Origin: a virus
Reading direction: 5' to 3' (one strand)
DNA length: 49,093 nucleotides
Virus record (IMG/VR): IMGVR_UViG_3300006919_000089
Span: 1 to 49,093 of that record
Part shown: positions 10,132-17,709 of the stretch, piece by piece
How the letters are laid out: every line of letters starts with the position of its first letter
Position numbering within the stretch: position 1 is the stretch's first letter
Made by a program: the position numbers and the translations under genes
The notes under the pieces: model-generated
Database searches by the model: none
What the model saw: the letters and a program-made list of their open reading frames with translations, nothing else
What the model was told of the DNA's origin: nothing

Positions 10132-11298
10132 TTATCTTTGTACTTGTGCCCCACTTCTTTTCATTCTTAAATTATCATCTAAACCATCAGCTATCTCATC
10201 TCCTTGAGTTTTTAACTCTGTTTGAAGCTCTACTTGTATAACTCTTTGAATTAAATCGCTTACATGCTCCATAGGAATAGGATAAGGATTTGCGGCATCA
10301 TCCCACATAACCGTATCTATAGCTTCTGAAGCATTTATAGGGTTACTACTATTTGCCCCTAAAAATTCATACACTCCGTTATTATAAATATTGTGTATGT
10401 GTGTAGGGTTTTGTAATATCATATCTGATTTTGCTTTATAATTCCAAAAATATCTTCTAGGACTACCACTAACTTTATCGTCATGATAATTTGGAGAAAC
10501 CTGTAATTGATGTATAGATATAATATGATTATTAGAACTCTGTGCGGCAGGCAATGAATTTACAAAACTATTATCTTCTAACTGAGTATGTCCAGAGGTT
10601 TCTTCAGTATAGTAAGGCTTACTATTATTTGTAAACTTATTATATTCATCAAAATCTCCATATTTTTTATTATACAATTTTATAGCTTTACTAAAATGAC
10701 CAAAATAACCACTATCTGTTCCATTATCGTATAAAACAGCTCTAGACAGATTTATTTCTCTAATACCCCTATTGTCTTTTAATTGTATAGGCGCAGGTAC
10801 TTCAAAATTATGATATCCAAAATTTCTAAAGTCTCCTTTATTTTGTTGGGTGGAAGCAGTTTCTCTTCCGTATTGATCTATCCAATGCTGATTACCGCCT
10901 ACATTAGGGTTCATGCTACCCAGTAAACCTGAGTTAATTATGTTTTGTGTAATAGCCATCCATTCAGCATAAGGAGCTCCACTTGCATATGTTCTAGCGC
11001 GTATTAAATAATTTGGTAATGTTGGCGTTGCTAAGGCTGTGTTCCTTAAATAATCTACAAGATCTCCTATGTAATTTCTAATGTCTCTACTAGCTGAATT
11101 ATATGTTGTTAGCGGTACAGATTGATATATAGAATTGTTATGTGTTATGCCTTTATCAACGTTATCTGCAATAAGTTTTGCTCTATGGTAATGAATCCAG
11201 TGTTTTATTTGCTCTATACTAATATTATTTTCTGTAGTATTTTTACCTCCATATGCAAGGTTTCTAATATTATAAGCTATTTCATTTAATGTAATCAT
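10132..11298 (-). CDS. Ring-type neck protein
   Basis: 388 residues. The N-terminus MITLNEIAYNIRNLAYGG...SIEQIKHWIHYHRAKLIADN is a recognisable opening of neck-ring proteins in crAss-like and other Bacteroidetes podoviruses (L-N-E-I-A-x-N-I-x-N-L, then I-K-x-W-I-x-x-x-R-A-x-L). The middle is Asn/Tyr-rich and the C-terminus returns to helix (EHVSDLIQRVIQVELQTELKTQGDE). It is separated from the next upstream gene by a 129-base gap holding a -7 promoter box, so it may head its own transcript. Inferred to join portal and tail. Confidence 0.6.
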   Translation of the reverse strand: MITLNEIAYNIRNLAYGGKNTTENNISIEQIKHWIHYHRAKLIADNVDKGITHNNSIYQSVPLTTYNSASRDIRNYIGDLVDYLRNTALATPTLPNYLIRARTYASGAPYAEWMAITQNIINSGLLGSMNPNVGGNQHWIDQYGRETASTQQNKGDFRNFGYHNFEVPAPIQLKDNRGIREINLSRAVLYDNGTDSGYFGHFSKAIKLYNKKYGDFDEYNKFTNNSKPYYTEETSGHTQLEDNSFVNSLPAAQSSNNHIISIHQLQVSPNYHDDKVSGSPRRYFWNYKAKSDMILQNPTHIHNIYNNGVYEFLGANSSNPINASEAIDTVMWDDAANPYPIPMEHVSDLIQRVIQVELQTELKTQGDEIADGLDDNLRMKRSGAQVQR

Positions 11299-11347
11299 TA
11301 GGCATAGTTTAGGTAGCTACAAAATTAGTTAATTTTTCTTTATAAAG

Positions 11348-11355
11348 CAAAAATA
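11348..11355 (-). promoter_or_regulatory. Candidate -7 promoter box for the ring-protein gene
   Basis: TATTTTTG on the minus strand (TAnnTTTG) in the 129-base gap before the gene starting at 11298. No TTG at 19-20 bases. The gap has no gene or strong hairpin otherwise. Confidence 0.35.
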
Positions 11356-11427
11356 GGCCGCAACTATTTCTAGTATTAACCTATTTTCACAGCAGGGAGC
11401 AAAAGAACTCTCTTCAAATATCATATA

Positions 11428-12276
11428 TTATGATGGAGGTGTCATTAATCCTACATCAACTTTTGTCATCTTGTCTACAGCTAATTCAATTATTTGTCGC
11501 TGGAAGTGATTAGTAAAAACTCTTGAGCCAGGCAAAGCGGTAGCGCCATATGTTTCTTCTCCAATTTGTACATCAGCAAAAGCTTCTTCTAAATTAGGAA
11601 GTGTTATTGTATTCATTTGTAATGCTCTCATGTTGCCAGCATCAGAAAAACCTATTCTATTTTCTACATACGCCCAATCTGGAGAATCGTGTGATGGTTG
11701 ATTAAAAGGATCGTCTGAATAACTGTCTTCAATATAGTCTCTTCTAGATTTATTTTTTATAGATATCCAGTCAGTAGTTTTGATATCTGAACTAGTAATA
11801 CCTGGAAATGGAAGCCCAGTTGATTTATCAATAATATCATCCATATTATAATTTTTTCTAGTAGCGCTTATAACATATAAATGCCGATTTGGTAATACAT
11901 ATTGATTTCCAAATAACCAAATTCCTACCCTAGTGCTTTCATTTCCTGCGCTATGAGTGCTTCCTACAACTACTGTTCCAGTTTGATCTAAAGTTCCACT
12001 GTCTGTATATTTCCTAGAAAAACTTGGAAAAGAATTATTATATATATATGCCCCACTAACTATATCACTTGTAGTAAGAGACCAAAAATTATAATCTATT
12101 AGGGGTGCTAAAGCTCTTCTAGAATCTTCATCAACAAGCATTTTTTGATAATGAAAATTAACAAAGTCAGATATAGCTATTTTTAAAAACCTATCTTTTT
12201 CTGGGGTTGTAAAATAAGGTTGATCTGCTTTATCTAAAAGCAGGTCTATTAAATTATAAGCCTCAGTCAAATTCAT
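11428..12276 (-). CDS. Ring/adaptor-like neck protein
   Basis: 282 residues. The N-terminal helices MNLTEAYNLIDLLLDKA and YFTTPEKDRFLKIAISDFVNFHY have the arrangement of phage head-completion or ring proteins (a short helix, then a T-x-x-E-K-D-x-F helix). The middle is beta-type, with LPNRHLYVISA and an aromatic/Asp-rich loop (SPDWAYVENRIGF). The C-terminus ends QIIELAVDKMTKVDVGLMTPPS. Its place beside two other neck-type genes supports the role. The start is 3 bases after the stop of the gene at 12280. Confidence 0.5.
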   Translation of the reverse strand: MNLTEAYNLIDLLLDKADQPYFTTPEKDRFLKIAISDFVNFHYQKMLVDEDSRRALAPLIDYNFWSLTTSDIVSGAYIYNNSFPSFSRKYTDSGTLDQTGTVVVGSTHSAGNESTRVGIWLFGNQYVLPNRHLYVISATRKNYNMDDIIDKSTGLPFPGITSSDIKTTDWISIKNKSRRDYIEDSYSDDPFNQPSHDSPDWAYVENRIGFSDAGNMRALQMNTITLPNLEEAFADVQIGEETYGATALPGSRVFTNHFQRQIIELAVDKMTKVDVGLMTPPS

Positions 12277-12279
12277 TTA

Positions 12280-13062
12280 CTATCTATTTTTTTTACTACC
12301 AAACCATCCTTTTGGTTTAGCGGTTTCATTTTCTAAATTATTAATAGTACTGCTAGACATTGTTTGTGGTTGAGAAGCCTCTTCAACAGCCACCTCTTCA
12401 ACTACAGGAGTTTGCTCTACAGCAGCCTTTCCAGTTCTTAATTGTCTTCTAAGCAAAGCATATAGATCAGCATTGTCTTTTAACCATACAATTGCTTGTT
12501 CGTCAGCAAGACCAATATTAACAGATCCATGCTTCCACACCCCGTTAACTTTAGTTAATACATTTTTAGCCAATGCTTTCTTTAAAAATATTCTATACTC
12601 TTGATCTATATCGTTTGTAAGTGATAAAAATTTGTCTGGAGTATTATTGGCAAATTGAATAATCTTAGCCTTTAGCATAGTATCTTCTATATCAGAATCT
12701 ATACCCATTAATATAGCTAAGTCTTTCATAGCATTAATATTTAGGTCTGTTGCCTTAGTAATTGCTTCAGCGCTTTTTAAAGCTCCTTCAGCATTCTTTT
12801 CTTCATTTGCTTTTAAATCTTCAATAGAAAACTTTCCACTCATTAGCGGATGTCCTTTTAAAAATTCGTAAACTCTTTTGTCTTGTTTCTGATTAATATC
12901 TAGAGATAATACAGCATTAAACATTTCGTAACCATCAGTCATACGATCATTTATATCTACTAAATTTACATCTCTTCCCTGCTTATCTGTATAATTACCA
13001 AACTTACAGTAATTAAATTTATCAGGCTTTCTTGATTTGATTAAAACTACGTGTCTTTTCAT
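12280..13062 (-). CDS. Hypothetical virion-cluster protein with acidic low-complexity tail
   Basis: 260 residues that I do not recognise. The N-terminus is a basic strand (MKRHVVLIKSRKPDKF). Residues about 75-190 are helical, with NEEKNAEGALKSAEAITKATDL and MGIDSDIEDTMLKAKIIQFA. From residue about 210 there is a Val/Glu-rich linker (VVEEVAVEEA) and a basic end (PKGWFGSKKNR). It lies between the capsid/oxygenase region and the neck genes. A scaffold, head-completion or assembly role is possible, but nothing in the sequence fixes it. Confidence 0.55.
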   Translation of the reverse strand: MKRHVVLIKSRKPDKFNYCKFGNYTDKQGRDVNLVDINDRMTDGYEMFNAVLSLDINQKQDKRVYEFLKGHPLMSGKFSIEDLKANEEKNAEGALKSAEAITKATDLNINAMKDLAILMGIDSDIEDTMLKAKIIQFANNTPDKFLSLTNDIDQEYRIFLKKALAKNVLTKVNGVWKHGSVNIGLADEQAIVWLKDNADLYALLRRQLRTGKAAVEQTPVVEEVAVEEASQPQTMSSSTINNLENETAKPKGWFGSKKNR

Positions 13063-13090
13063 TTTTCTTTTTTTTAATTAATACTCCCTG

Positions 13091-13291
13091 TTATTTGGGT
13101 ATTGCTTTACCCTTTTTTTCTTTTACTATTTTGCCATTTTCTATCCAAGTTTTATTAGCAGACTCTGTCTTCCATTTAAATCCAGACTTACCTCCTATTG
13201 AAAAAACTTGTGGACTACTTGGTTCCCTTACCAATTCGTCTTCTTTTAACTCTATTACTTTCCCATCTCTTACTACTAGTCTTGTTCTCAT
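13091..13291 (-). CDS. Small hypothetical protein, possibly leaderless
   Basis: 66 residues, basic (MRTRLVVRDGKVIELKEDE...KEKKGKAIPK), with beta hairpins and no recognised motif. A Bacteroidetes -7 box (TATCTTTG on the minus strand, 13303-13296) ends 4 bases before the ATG, with a TTG 21 bases further upstream. Transcription would then begin at or next to the start codon. It sits alone between the oxygenase and the gene at 12280. Confidence 0.6.
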   Translation of the reverse strand: MRTRLVVRDGKVIELKEDELVREPSSPQVFSIGGKSGFKWKTESANKTWIENGKIVKEKKGKAIPK

Positions 13292-13295
13292 TTTA

Positions 13296-13327
13296 CAAAG
13301 ATAAAGAATTTTTATTTAATAGACCAA
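13296..13327 (-). promoter_or_regulatory. Promoter candidate with leaderless spacing
   Basis: On the minus strand TTG (13327-13325), 21 bases, TATCTTTG (13303-13296), then TAAA and the ATG at 13291. Both elements fit the Bacteroidetes consensus with slightly long spacing. Confidence 0.5.
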
Positions 13328-14007
13328 GGCCTTAATCCTGCAATTACACTATTTGTTTCTTTTTCAACAAACTGATATGTTCCATTCCACGCGATACTTC
13401 TTCTTATTTGATTTCCCAAAAAAGGATACACGGTATGAAACAAACTAGAAGGCCATAAATACATATCTCCTACTTTAGGCTCTATTATCATTTGCCCCTT
13501 CTGTAAAAGATCAGGGCTAACAGATCTATCTATAAATTCTAAATGCCCGTCTTTATCAGATTTATTATTAATATCTCTTTTTGGTCTATTATTAGGAACT
13601 TTTAAAAACAATGTTGATGATACAAGGCAATTTGTATGATAATGAGCAGGATTATATTCTCCTCCAGGATTCATTTCATTAAACCACATGTCTGTAACAT
13701 CACAATTTATAACATGACTATTTTCATCAAAAATATACATCTCTTTTAAACAAGAGTTTATATATGCATATAGGCATTGCTTAAAAAAATCATATAGATT
13801 ATTTTCTTGCAATACTTTTTGATCTATTTCTATTTCACATTTGATTTGCCCTACCAAATTCTCTCCATAACTTTTTTTGTTTTCATCTTCAAACATTTCA
13901 TCCGTTATAGATATTAATTTATTTGTAATTACGTCAGGTAATTGTACTTTAAGAACCCTAGGGCCAAAAGGTCTTAGCACTTCTAATTTTGCTTCTTTTC
14001 TCTCCAC
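13312..14007 (-). CDS. Putative 2-oxoglutarate/Fe(II)-dependent oxygenase
   Basis: 231 residues with the layout of phage 2OG-Fe(II) oxygenases (2OG-FeII_Oxy type): W-F-N-E-M-N-P-G at 108-115, the metal-binding H-Y-H of NPAHYHTN (His122/His124), a YLKVP-like strand (FLKVP), PKVGDMYLWPSSLFHTVYPF with the distal histidine His191, and the 2OG-binding arginine pair in NQIRRSIAWN (Arg202/203). Such enzymes hydroxylate proteins or nucleic acids; the substrate here is unknown. It lies inside the virion block, downstream of a terminator hairpin after the decoration gene. The fold call is fairly secure, the role is not. Confidence 0.8.
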   Translation of the reverse strand: MERKEAKLEVLRPFGPRVLKVQLPDVITNKLISITDEMFEDENKKSYGENLVGQIKCEIEIDQKVLQENNLYDFFKQCLYAYINSCLKEMYIFDENSHVINCDVTDMWFNEMNPGGEYNPAHYHTNCLVSSTLFLKVPNNRPKRDINNKSDKDGHLEFIDRSVSPDLLQKGQMIIEPKVGDMYLWPSSLFHTVYPFLGNQIRRSIAWNGTYQFVEKETNSVIAGLRPWSIK

Positions 14008-14034
14008 TTTCTTTGTTTTAAAATTAAGAATAAT

Positions 14035-14054
14035 GGAGGGGCCGAAACCCCTCC
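14035..14054 (-). terminator. Hairpin terminator after the decoration gene
   Basis: GGAGGGG-6-base loop-CCCCTCC, a perfect 7-bp stem 22 bases after the stop of the gene at 14077. On the minus strand ATTATTCTTAATTTT follows, moderately T-rich. It probably ends the capsid-decoration transcript before the oxygenase gene. Confidence 0.65.
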
Positions 14055-14076
14055 TTCATTCAAACTATTCAGGATA

Positions 14077-14580
14077 TTATCCTGTTGTTGTAATACTACC
14101 AACAGCACCCATATGTGCGTACACATACCAATATGTACCGTCAGCTACACACTCAATTCTTTCTCCTCCTACAGCAGCAGCTTCAATAGTGAAACTGTCA
14201 GCTAAAAGATTTGAATCACCATCAGCACCAGCATCAGCAGCACCAGCGAATACTATTGTATCAGCAGTTGCAGCGCTAATTACCATATCACCTGTTCCAG
14301 ATGGAGTAAGTGAAACGATAAATGTTAAAGTACCACCAGCAGTAGCAGGAGGTAATGTAACAGCTGAATCTGTACCACCAGATTGCTCGCACAGAAATAC
14401 TTTACCGAAATCATCGTCTTTAAGTACTTTAGCACCCCCAGCACCTAATGCAAGTTTTTCAACTACAGCAGCAGCTTGAAGCTTTGGTAAATGTATTACT
14501 TCAGAACCAGCAGTATTTTCAGCTTTAATAAAGCCTTTAATAGCCGTTCTTAATCTATTAAAATCAAATTTTATTGCCAT
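14077..14580 (-). CDS. Decoration or head-fibre-like capsid protein
   Basis: 167 residues. A basic N-terminal helix (MAIKFDFNRLRTAIKGFIKAE) is followed by Gly/Ala/Thr-rich beta sequence with VFLCEQSGGTDSAVTLP, GTLTFIVSLTPSGTGD and a terminal hairpin IECVADGTYWYVYAHMG. That end pattern (aromatic-rich hairpin after G-x-x) is common in phage head decoration proteins. Like the major capsid gene it looks richer in G+C than the rest of the arm. It is followed by a hairpin that looks like the end of the capsid transcript. Confidence 0.6.
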   Translation of the reverse strand: MAIKFDFNRLRTAIKGFIKAENTAGSEVIHLPKLQAAAVVEKLALGAGGAKVLKDDDFGKVFLCEQSGGTDSAVTLPPATAGGTLTFIVSLTPSGTGDMVISAATADTIVFAGAADAGADGDSNLLADSFTIEAAAVGGERIECVADGTYWYVYAHMGAVGSITTTG

Positions 14581-14603
14581 TTTTTTATTGTTTTTGTAGT
14601 ATT

Positions 14604-14627
14604 GGGGGGTTTTAATTTTTACCCCCC
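14604..14627 (-). other. G/C-rich hairpin upstream of the decoration gene
   Basis: GGGGGGT pairs with ACCCCCC across a 10-base A/T loop. On neither strand is it followed by a T run, so it is not a typical terminator. It could stabilise or process the transcript between the gene at 14695 and the decoration gene. Confidence 0.55.
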
Positions 14628-14647
14628 TCTACCAAGTTGTTTACTAA

Positions 14648-14682
14648 GGTATCCTAGCTAAGCAAAATCTTCTAGGTATACC
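14648..14682 (-). other. Second hairpin after the gene at 14695
   Basis: GGTAT-a-CCTA pairs with TAGG-ATACC (minus strand), 9 bp with one bulge and a 16-18 base loop. With the hairpin at 14604 it makes a two-hairpin spacer between two highly expressed capsid genes. Confidence 0.5.
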
Positions 14683-14694
14683 AATTAATTATTG

Positions 14695-14997
14695 TTATGC
14701 GGATTTATTATAGTTCGCAACAGCGGTAATGTCTGCGTGAGCAAATACACTATTCAAACCATCAGCTACAGTAACAACACCGCTTGCAGTTGCAGCAATT
14801 CTTGCTACTTCTTTAGCCATGTCATCTGCTTTACCTGAAGTACATGTCAACTCAGCACTACCTGCTGCTCCGTCATCTCCTGCGAAATGAATGTCAATAG
14901 CAGTTGTACTAAGTATTTCTATGTGATGTATTTTTTCAGCAGACACATAAACACCATCGTTTGCGTCTACAATAAATCCTAAAAAAGCTCTGGGCAT
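14695..14997 (-). CDS. Small conserved virion protein downstream of the capsid gene
   Basis: 100 residues (MPRAFLGFIVDANDGVYVSAEKIHHIEIL). Alternating strands with AIDIHFAGDDGAAGSAELTC, then a helix DMAKEVARIAATASGVV. This kind of short alpha/beta protein often follows the major capsid gene in marine phages. It begins 27 bases after the capsid stop and is followed by a 114-base gap with two hairpins. Probably a minor capsid or decoration protein expressed with the capsid. Confidence 0.55.
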   Translation of the reverse strand: MPRAFLGFIVDANDGVYVSAEKIHHIEILSTTAIDIHFAGDDGAAGSAELTCTSGKADDMAKEVARIAATASGVVTVADGLNSVFAHADITAVANYNKSA

Positions 14998-15023
14998 ATT
15001 TTCTAATTTTTAAAGGTTAATAA

Positions 15024-16559
15024 TTATGATGCGCTTAATATACCACAAGACAATGGGTTTCTAACAATGATTCCAGTTTCTGAAAGCACGTGGCATTCAA
15101 ATTTGTCATCAGCGTTAGCAGCCAACATTGCTTTTTGGTCATAAGGATTCACCATTCCAGCTACATATTTCTTGATCATACTTCTGTTAACTCCTTCAGC
15201 TCCTTTAGTAACTAACTCAACGTTAGAAACACCAGAAGTTTTTCCGAAGTCCATAAATACCATCTTAGCAGATTCTTTCAGTCTGTTGTCACCAAATGCA
15301 TTAGTTCCACCAGCAGAAGAATGTAAATTAGGGTCATCAAATACAGGACAGTGAGCAACAGTAATTTTGTTACCTAATGCACTATAAGAAGCAAAGTTTG
15401 CTCCAAGATGAACCTCACCACTTATACCATTCATTGAACCACCTGTCATTGCACCAGCAGGAGCAACAATAAGATCTTTCATAGCTCTGTGGAATGCTAA
15501 TCTACCTTCAGTTCCAGTAAATACAACCCACTCATTACCTTCAGCAGCAGTTGCGTTTAATGAAATCTTAGCAATAAACTCAGTAATAATATCTTCAGTT
15601 AAAGATCCCATTGAATAAGAAGCTTGATTAGAAGAATCAATTTGAGCCAATAAACCATCTCCACTTACAATTGAAGAAGCCATAGTTCCAGAAGTACCAA
15701 TTGCAGAAGAAGTATAAGCTCCTGGTCTTTGGATTGTAGTATCTGTTACAGAAGTTCTTCCATACCATCTTTGAAGCTCTTGCTGATACATGAACTCATC
15801 CATCATCATTTGCTCTTTAGTAAAGTACCAAAGCTTAGAACCATTGTTTTCAATCCAAGTTACATCAGTAAGGTCTTTACCAGTAACTGAACATTTCTTA
15901 CGCATTGTAGTTAACCAATTTGTATGAGTTGATGGATATACATAGTTTTCACCTACATCAGCACCGTCAGATCCGTTAGGAAATGCAGAACCAATAGAAG
16001 CTGCAATAGCCTCATCAGCTACATCAGTTTCTAATAAAGGATTAGCAGTACCATCAACCATTTCAAACTTAACAATAAAGTCAGTTACAGCAGCAGATCC
16101 TGAAGTGTTAGTAATAGGGTCTTCAATTACTATTGCAGTAGCTCCAGATTGAAATCTAACCATGTCAAACTTGTTTAAAAAGTCTCCAGTTCTTCCTGTA
16201 GCAGTCCCATCTATAATAAGTTCAAATACATCACCATCTGCATCTGCACCATCAAGAATAATTCCAGTTGTAGATGTTGGTGTATTAGTAAAAGATGTAT
16301 CAGCAGATACACCCTTGAAAAAGCCTGTAGCATATGATGGAGCATTGTATCTACCCATCACTTTCCATTCAAAAGAATTGTCTCCTAAGACTTTTTCAGC
16401 TGCAAAACGACCTGTTCTTTCTAACAAGTATGTCGCAGCATAACGAGGATACTGTTGAATAAGAGTTCTAGCAATCTCAGGGTATTGCATTAGAGCTGTA
16501 TTCAAAGCATTCTCGGCAGTTGTCCCAGAACCATAGGTTCCAGTATATAATTTAGCCAT
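15024..16559 (-). CDS. Major capsid protein (probable)
   Basis: 511 residues, starting MAKLYTGTYGSGTTAENAL. It has an N-terminal helical arm (LMQYPEIARTLIQQYPRYAATYLLERTGR), a long mixed domain with TMRKKCSVTGKDLTDVTWIE and KLWYFTKEQMMMDEFMYQQELQRWYG, and a C-terminal region with VVFTGTEGRLAFHRAM and MVNPYDQKAMLAANADDKFE. Its length, position right after portal and scaffold-like genes, and even, G+C-richer coding all fit the major capsid protein of a podovirus-like phage. The HK97 fold is assumed from context rather than seen. Confidence 0.75.
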   Translation of the reverse strand: MAKLYTGTYGSGTTAENALNTALMQYPEIARTLIQQYPRYAATYLLERTGRFAAEKVLGDNSFEWKVMGRYNAPSYATGFFKGVSADTSFTNTPTSTTGIILDGADADGDVFELIIDGTATGRTGDFLNKFDMVRFQSGATAIVIEDPITNTSGSAAVTDFIVKFEMVDGTANPLLETDVADEAIAASIGSAFPNGSDGADVGENYVYPSTHTNWLTTMRKKCSVTGKDLTDVTWIENNGSKLWYFTKEQMMMDEFMYQQELQRWYGRTSVTDTTIQRPGAYTSSAIGTSGTMASSIVSGDGLLAQIDSSNQASYSMGSLTEDIITEFIAKISLNATAAEGNEWVVFTGTEGRLAFHRAMKDLIVAPAGAMTGGSMNGISGEVHLGANFASYSALGNKITVAHCPVFDDPNLHSSAGGTNAFGDNRLKESAKMVFMDFGKTSGVSNVELVTKGAEGVNRSMIKKYVAGMVNPYDQKAMLAANADDKFECHVLSETGIIVRNPLSCGILSAS

Positions 16560-16644
16560 TTTTTTAAATTTTATTAATTAAACATTTTTTTATTTGCCCA
16601 ATTAACTTTCAACTATTAGTAGACTTTGTCTTACCTTATAAAGC

Positions 16645-17658
16645 TTACTCGCTCATGAACGCTTTTGGATCAAACTCGCCTGACTTTACTTTAAAGTTAG
16701 ACTTGCCTTTTCCACTGTTAAGATTTGGAGAGACTATACTATCCATGATAGCGGCTTTGCCGTCTTCCAAGCCTTGAGAACGAAGAATCTTTTCAATCTG
16801 CTTACGATAGAGCATAAACATAGCAACATCAGCAACATTGGCGTGATCTGCATATATTTCTTTCATCATATCGCCTGTAGCATATCTATAGACTTCTTCT
16901 TTCTGTTTTTTTGTTACTTTCCCTCCCATGAACTCGCTCATGTTCTTGATCTGACTTTTTAACTCTTTTTTTGCGTTCTCTGCTTGTTCTTTTCTTTTTG
17001 TCTTACTTTGCTCTGCTTGTTGTTTAGCCTGAGCTGTTTGTTGATCAATAGCATTATTGATTACTCTTCTAATACTTTTAGCTTTCATTTTCATCATGCC
17101 AGAATCTTCTAATTTATCTAATGATTCTTCTATTTCTGAATCTTCAATACCATCAGCTTTTAACTCTTCAGAAACCAAATCTCTATCTGAAAAATTTAAA
17201 TAAGACCTAAGCTCTGATACCTGATCATTAACTGGAGCTTGTTGTGTTTGAGCTTTTTGCTGTAAAGAATTTATAGCTTGCACAAACTCGTCTTTTGATT
17301 TTATCTCAACACCTAGCTCTTCTCCAACTTTAGCCCAATTTAATGATTCTTGTGCCGTTGGAGTTTCTTCAGTTGTTTTTTCATCTCCATCCCAATTATA
17401 CTCTTCCTCTTTTTCAGATGCCGCGTCTTCAGTTTTGCTGTCCCAAGACCAACCATCTTCTTCGCTTTCTTCTTTGCTTTCTTCTTTACTTTCTACCTGC
17501 TCTGTTTTTGCTTCTTCTTTTTCTTCTACTTCTTCTGTTGTTTCATCTGCCTTGTAGGTATCATCTCCCGCAAAGGCCAATGGATTAAACTCTTTTTTTT
17601 CTTCTGTAGCTTCTGTTGTTTCCACAACCTCTTCTACTAGTTTTGATTCTTCTGCCAT
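16645..17658 (-). CDS. Scaffolding-like protein
   Basis: 337 residues lying between portal and capsid genes, the standard place of a scaffold. Residues 1-110 are extremely acidic and low-complexity (runs of E/K/T/S such as EESKEESEEDGWSWDSK). The middle is coiled coil, with AINSLQQKAQTQQ and AIDQQTAQAKQQAEQSKTKRKEQAENAKKE in separate pieces. The C-terminus is basic and ends SGEFDPKAFMSE. A short C-terminal basic/aromatic tail binding capsid is typical of scaffolds. A -7 promoter box (17698-17691) lies about 33 bases upstream of its ATG. Confidence 0.7.
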   Translation of the reverse strand: MAEESKLVEEVVETTEATEEKKEFNPLAFAGDDTYKADETTEEVEEKEEAKTEQVESKEESKEESEEDGWSWDSKTEDAASEKEEEYNWDGDEKTTEETPTAQESLNWAKVGEELGVEIKSKDEFVQAINSLQQKAQTQQAPVNDQVSELRSYLNFSDRDLVSEELKADGIEDSEIEESLDKLEDSGMMKMKAKSIRRVINNAIDQQTAQAKQQAEQSKTKRKEQAENAKKELKSQIKNMSEFMGGKVTKKQKEEVYRYATGDMMKEIYADHANVADVAMFMLYRKQIEKILRSQGLEDGKAAIMDSIVSPNLNSGKGKSNFKVKSGEFDPKAFMSE

Positions 17659-17690
17659 TTTATTTTAATTTAGTTAATACTCCCAGTTTG

Positions 17691-17698
17691 CAAATATA
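17691..17698 (-). promoter_or_regulatory. Candidate -7 promoter box before the scaffold-like gene
   Basis: TATATTTG on the minus strand, about 33 bases before the ATG at 17658. No clear -33. It would give the scaffold and capsid genes a promoter separate from the packaging genes. Confidence 0.4.
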
Positions 17699-17709
17699 CG
17701 AAATATTTG

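Noticed and set aside
10128-10154. A longer version of the gene at 9762 starting with GTG at 10154.
   Set aside because: It overlaps the previous gene by 23 bases, while an ATG at 10127 lies just after that gene's stop.
16162-16443. Opposite-strand open frames within the capsid and other genes (for example here and at 13877-14479, 17343-17640).
   Set aside because: They mirror strongly coding genes on the other strand, have unnatural composition and no start context, and overlap genes with clear homology.
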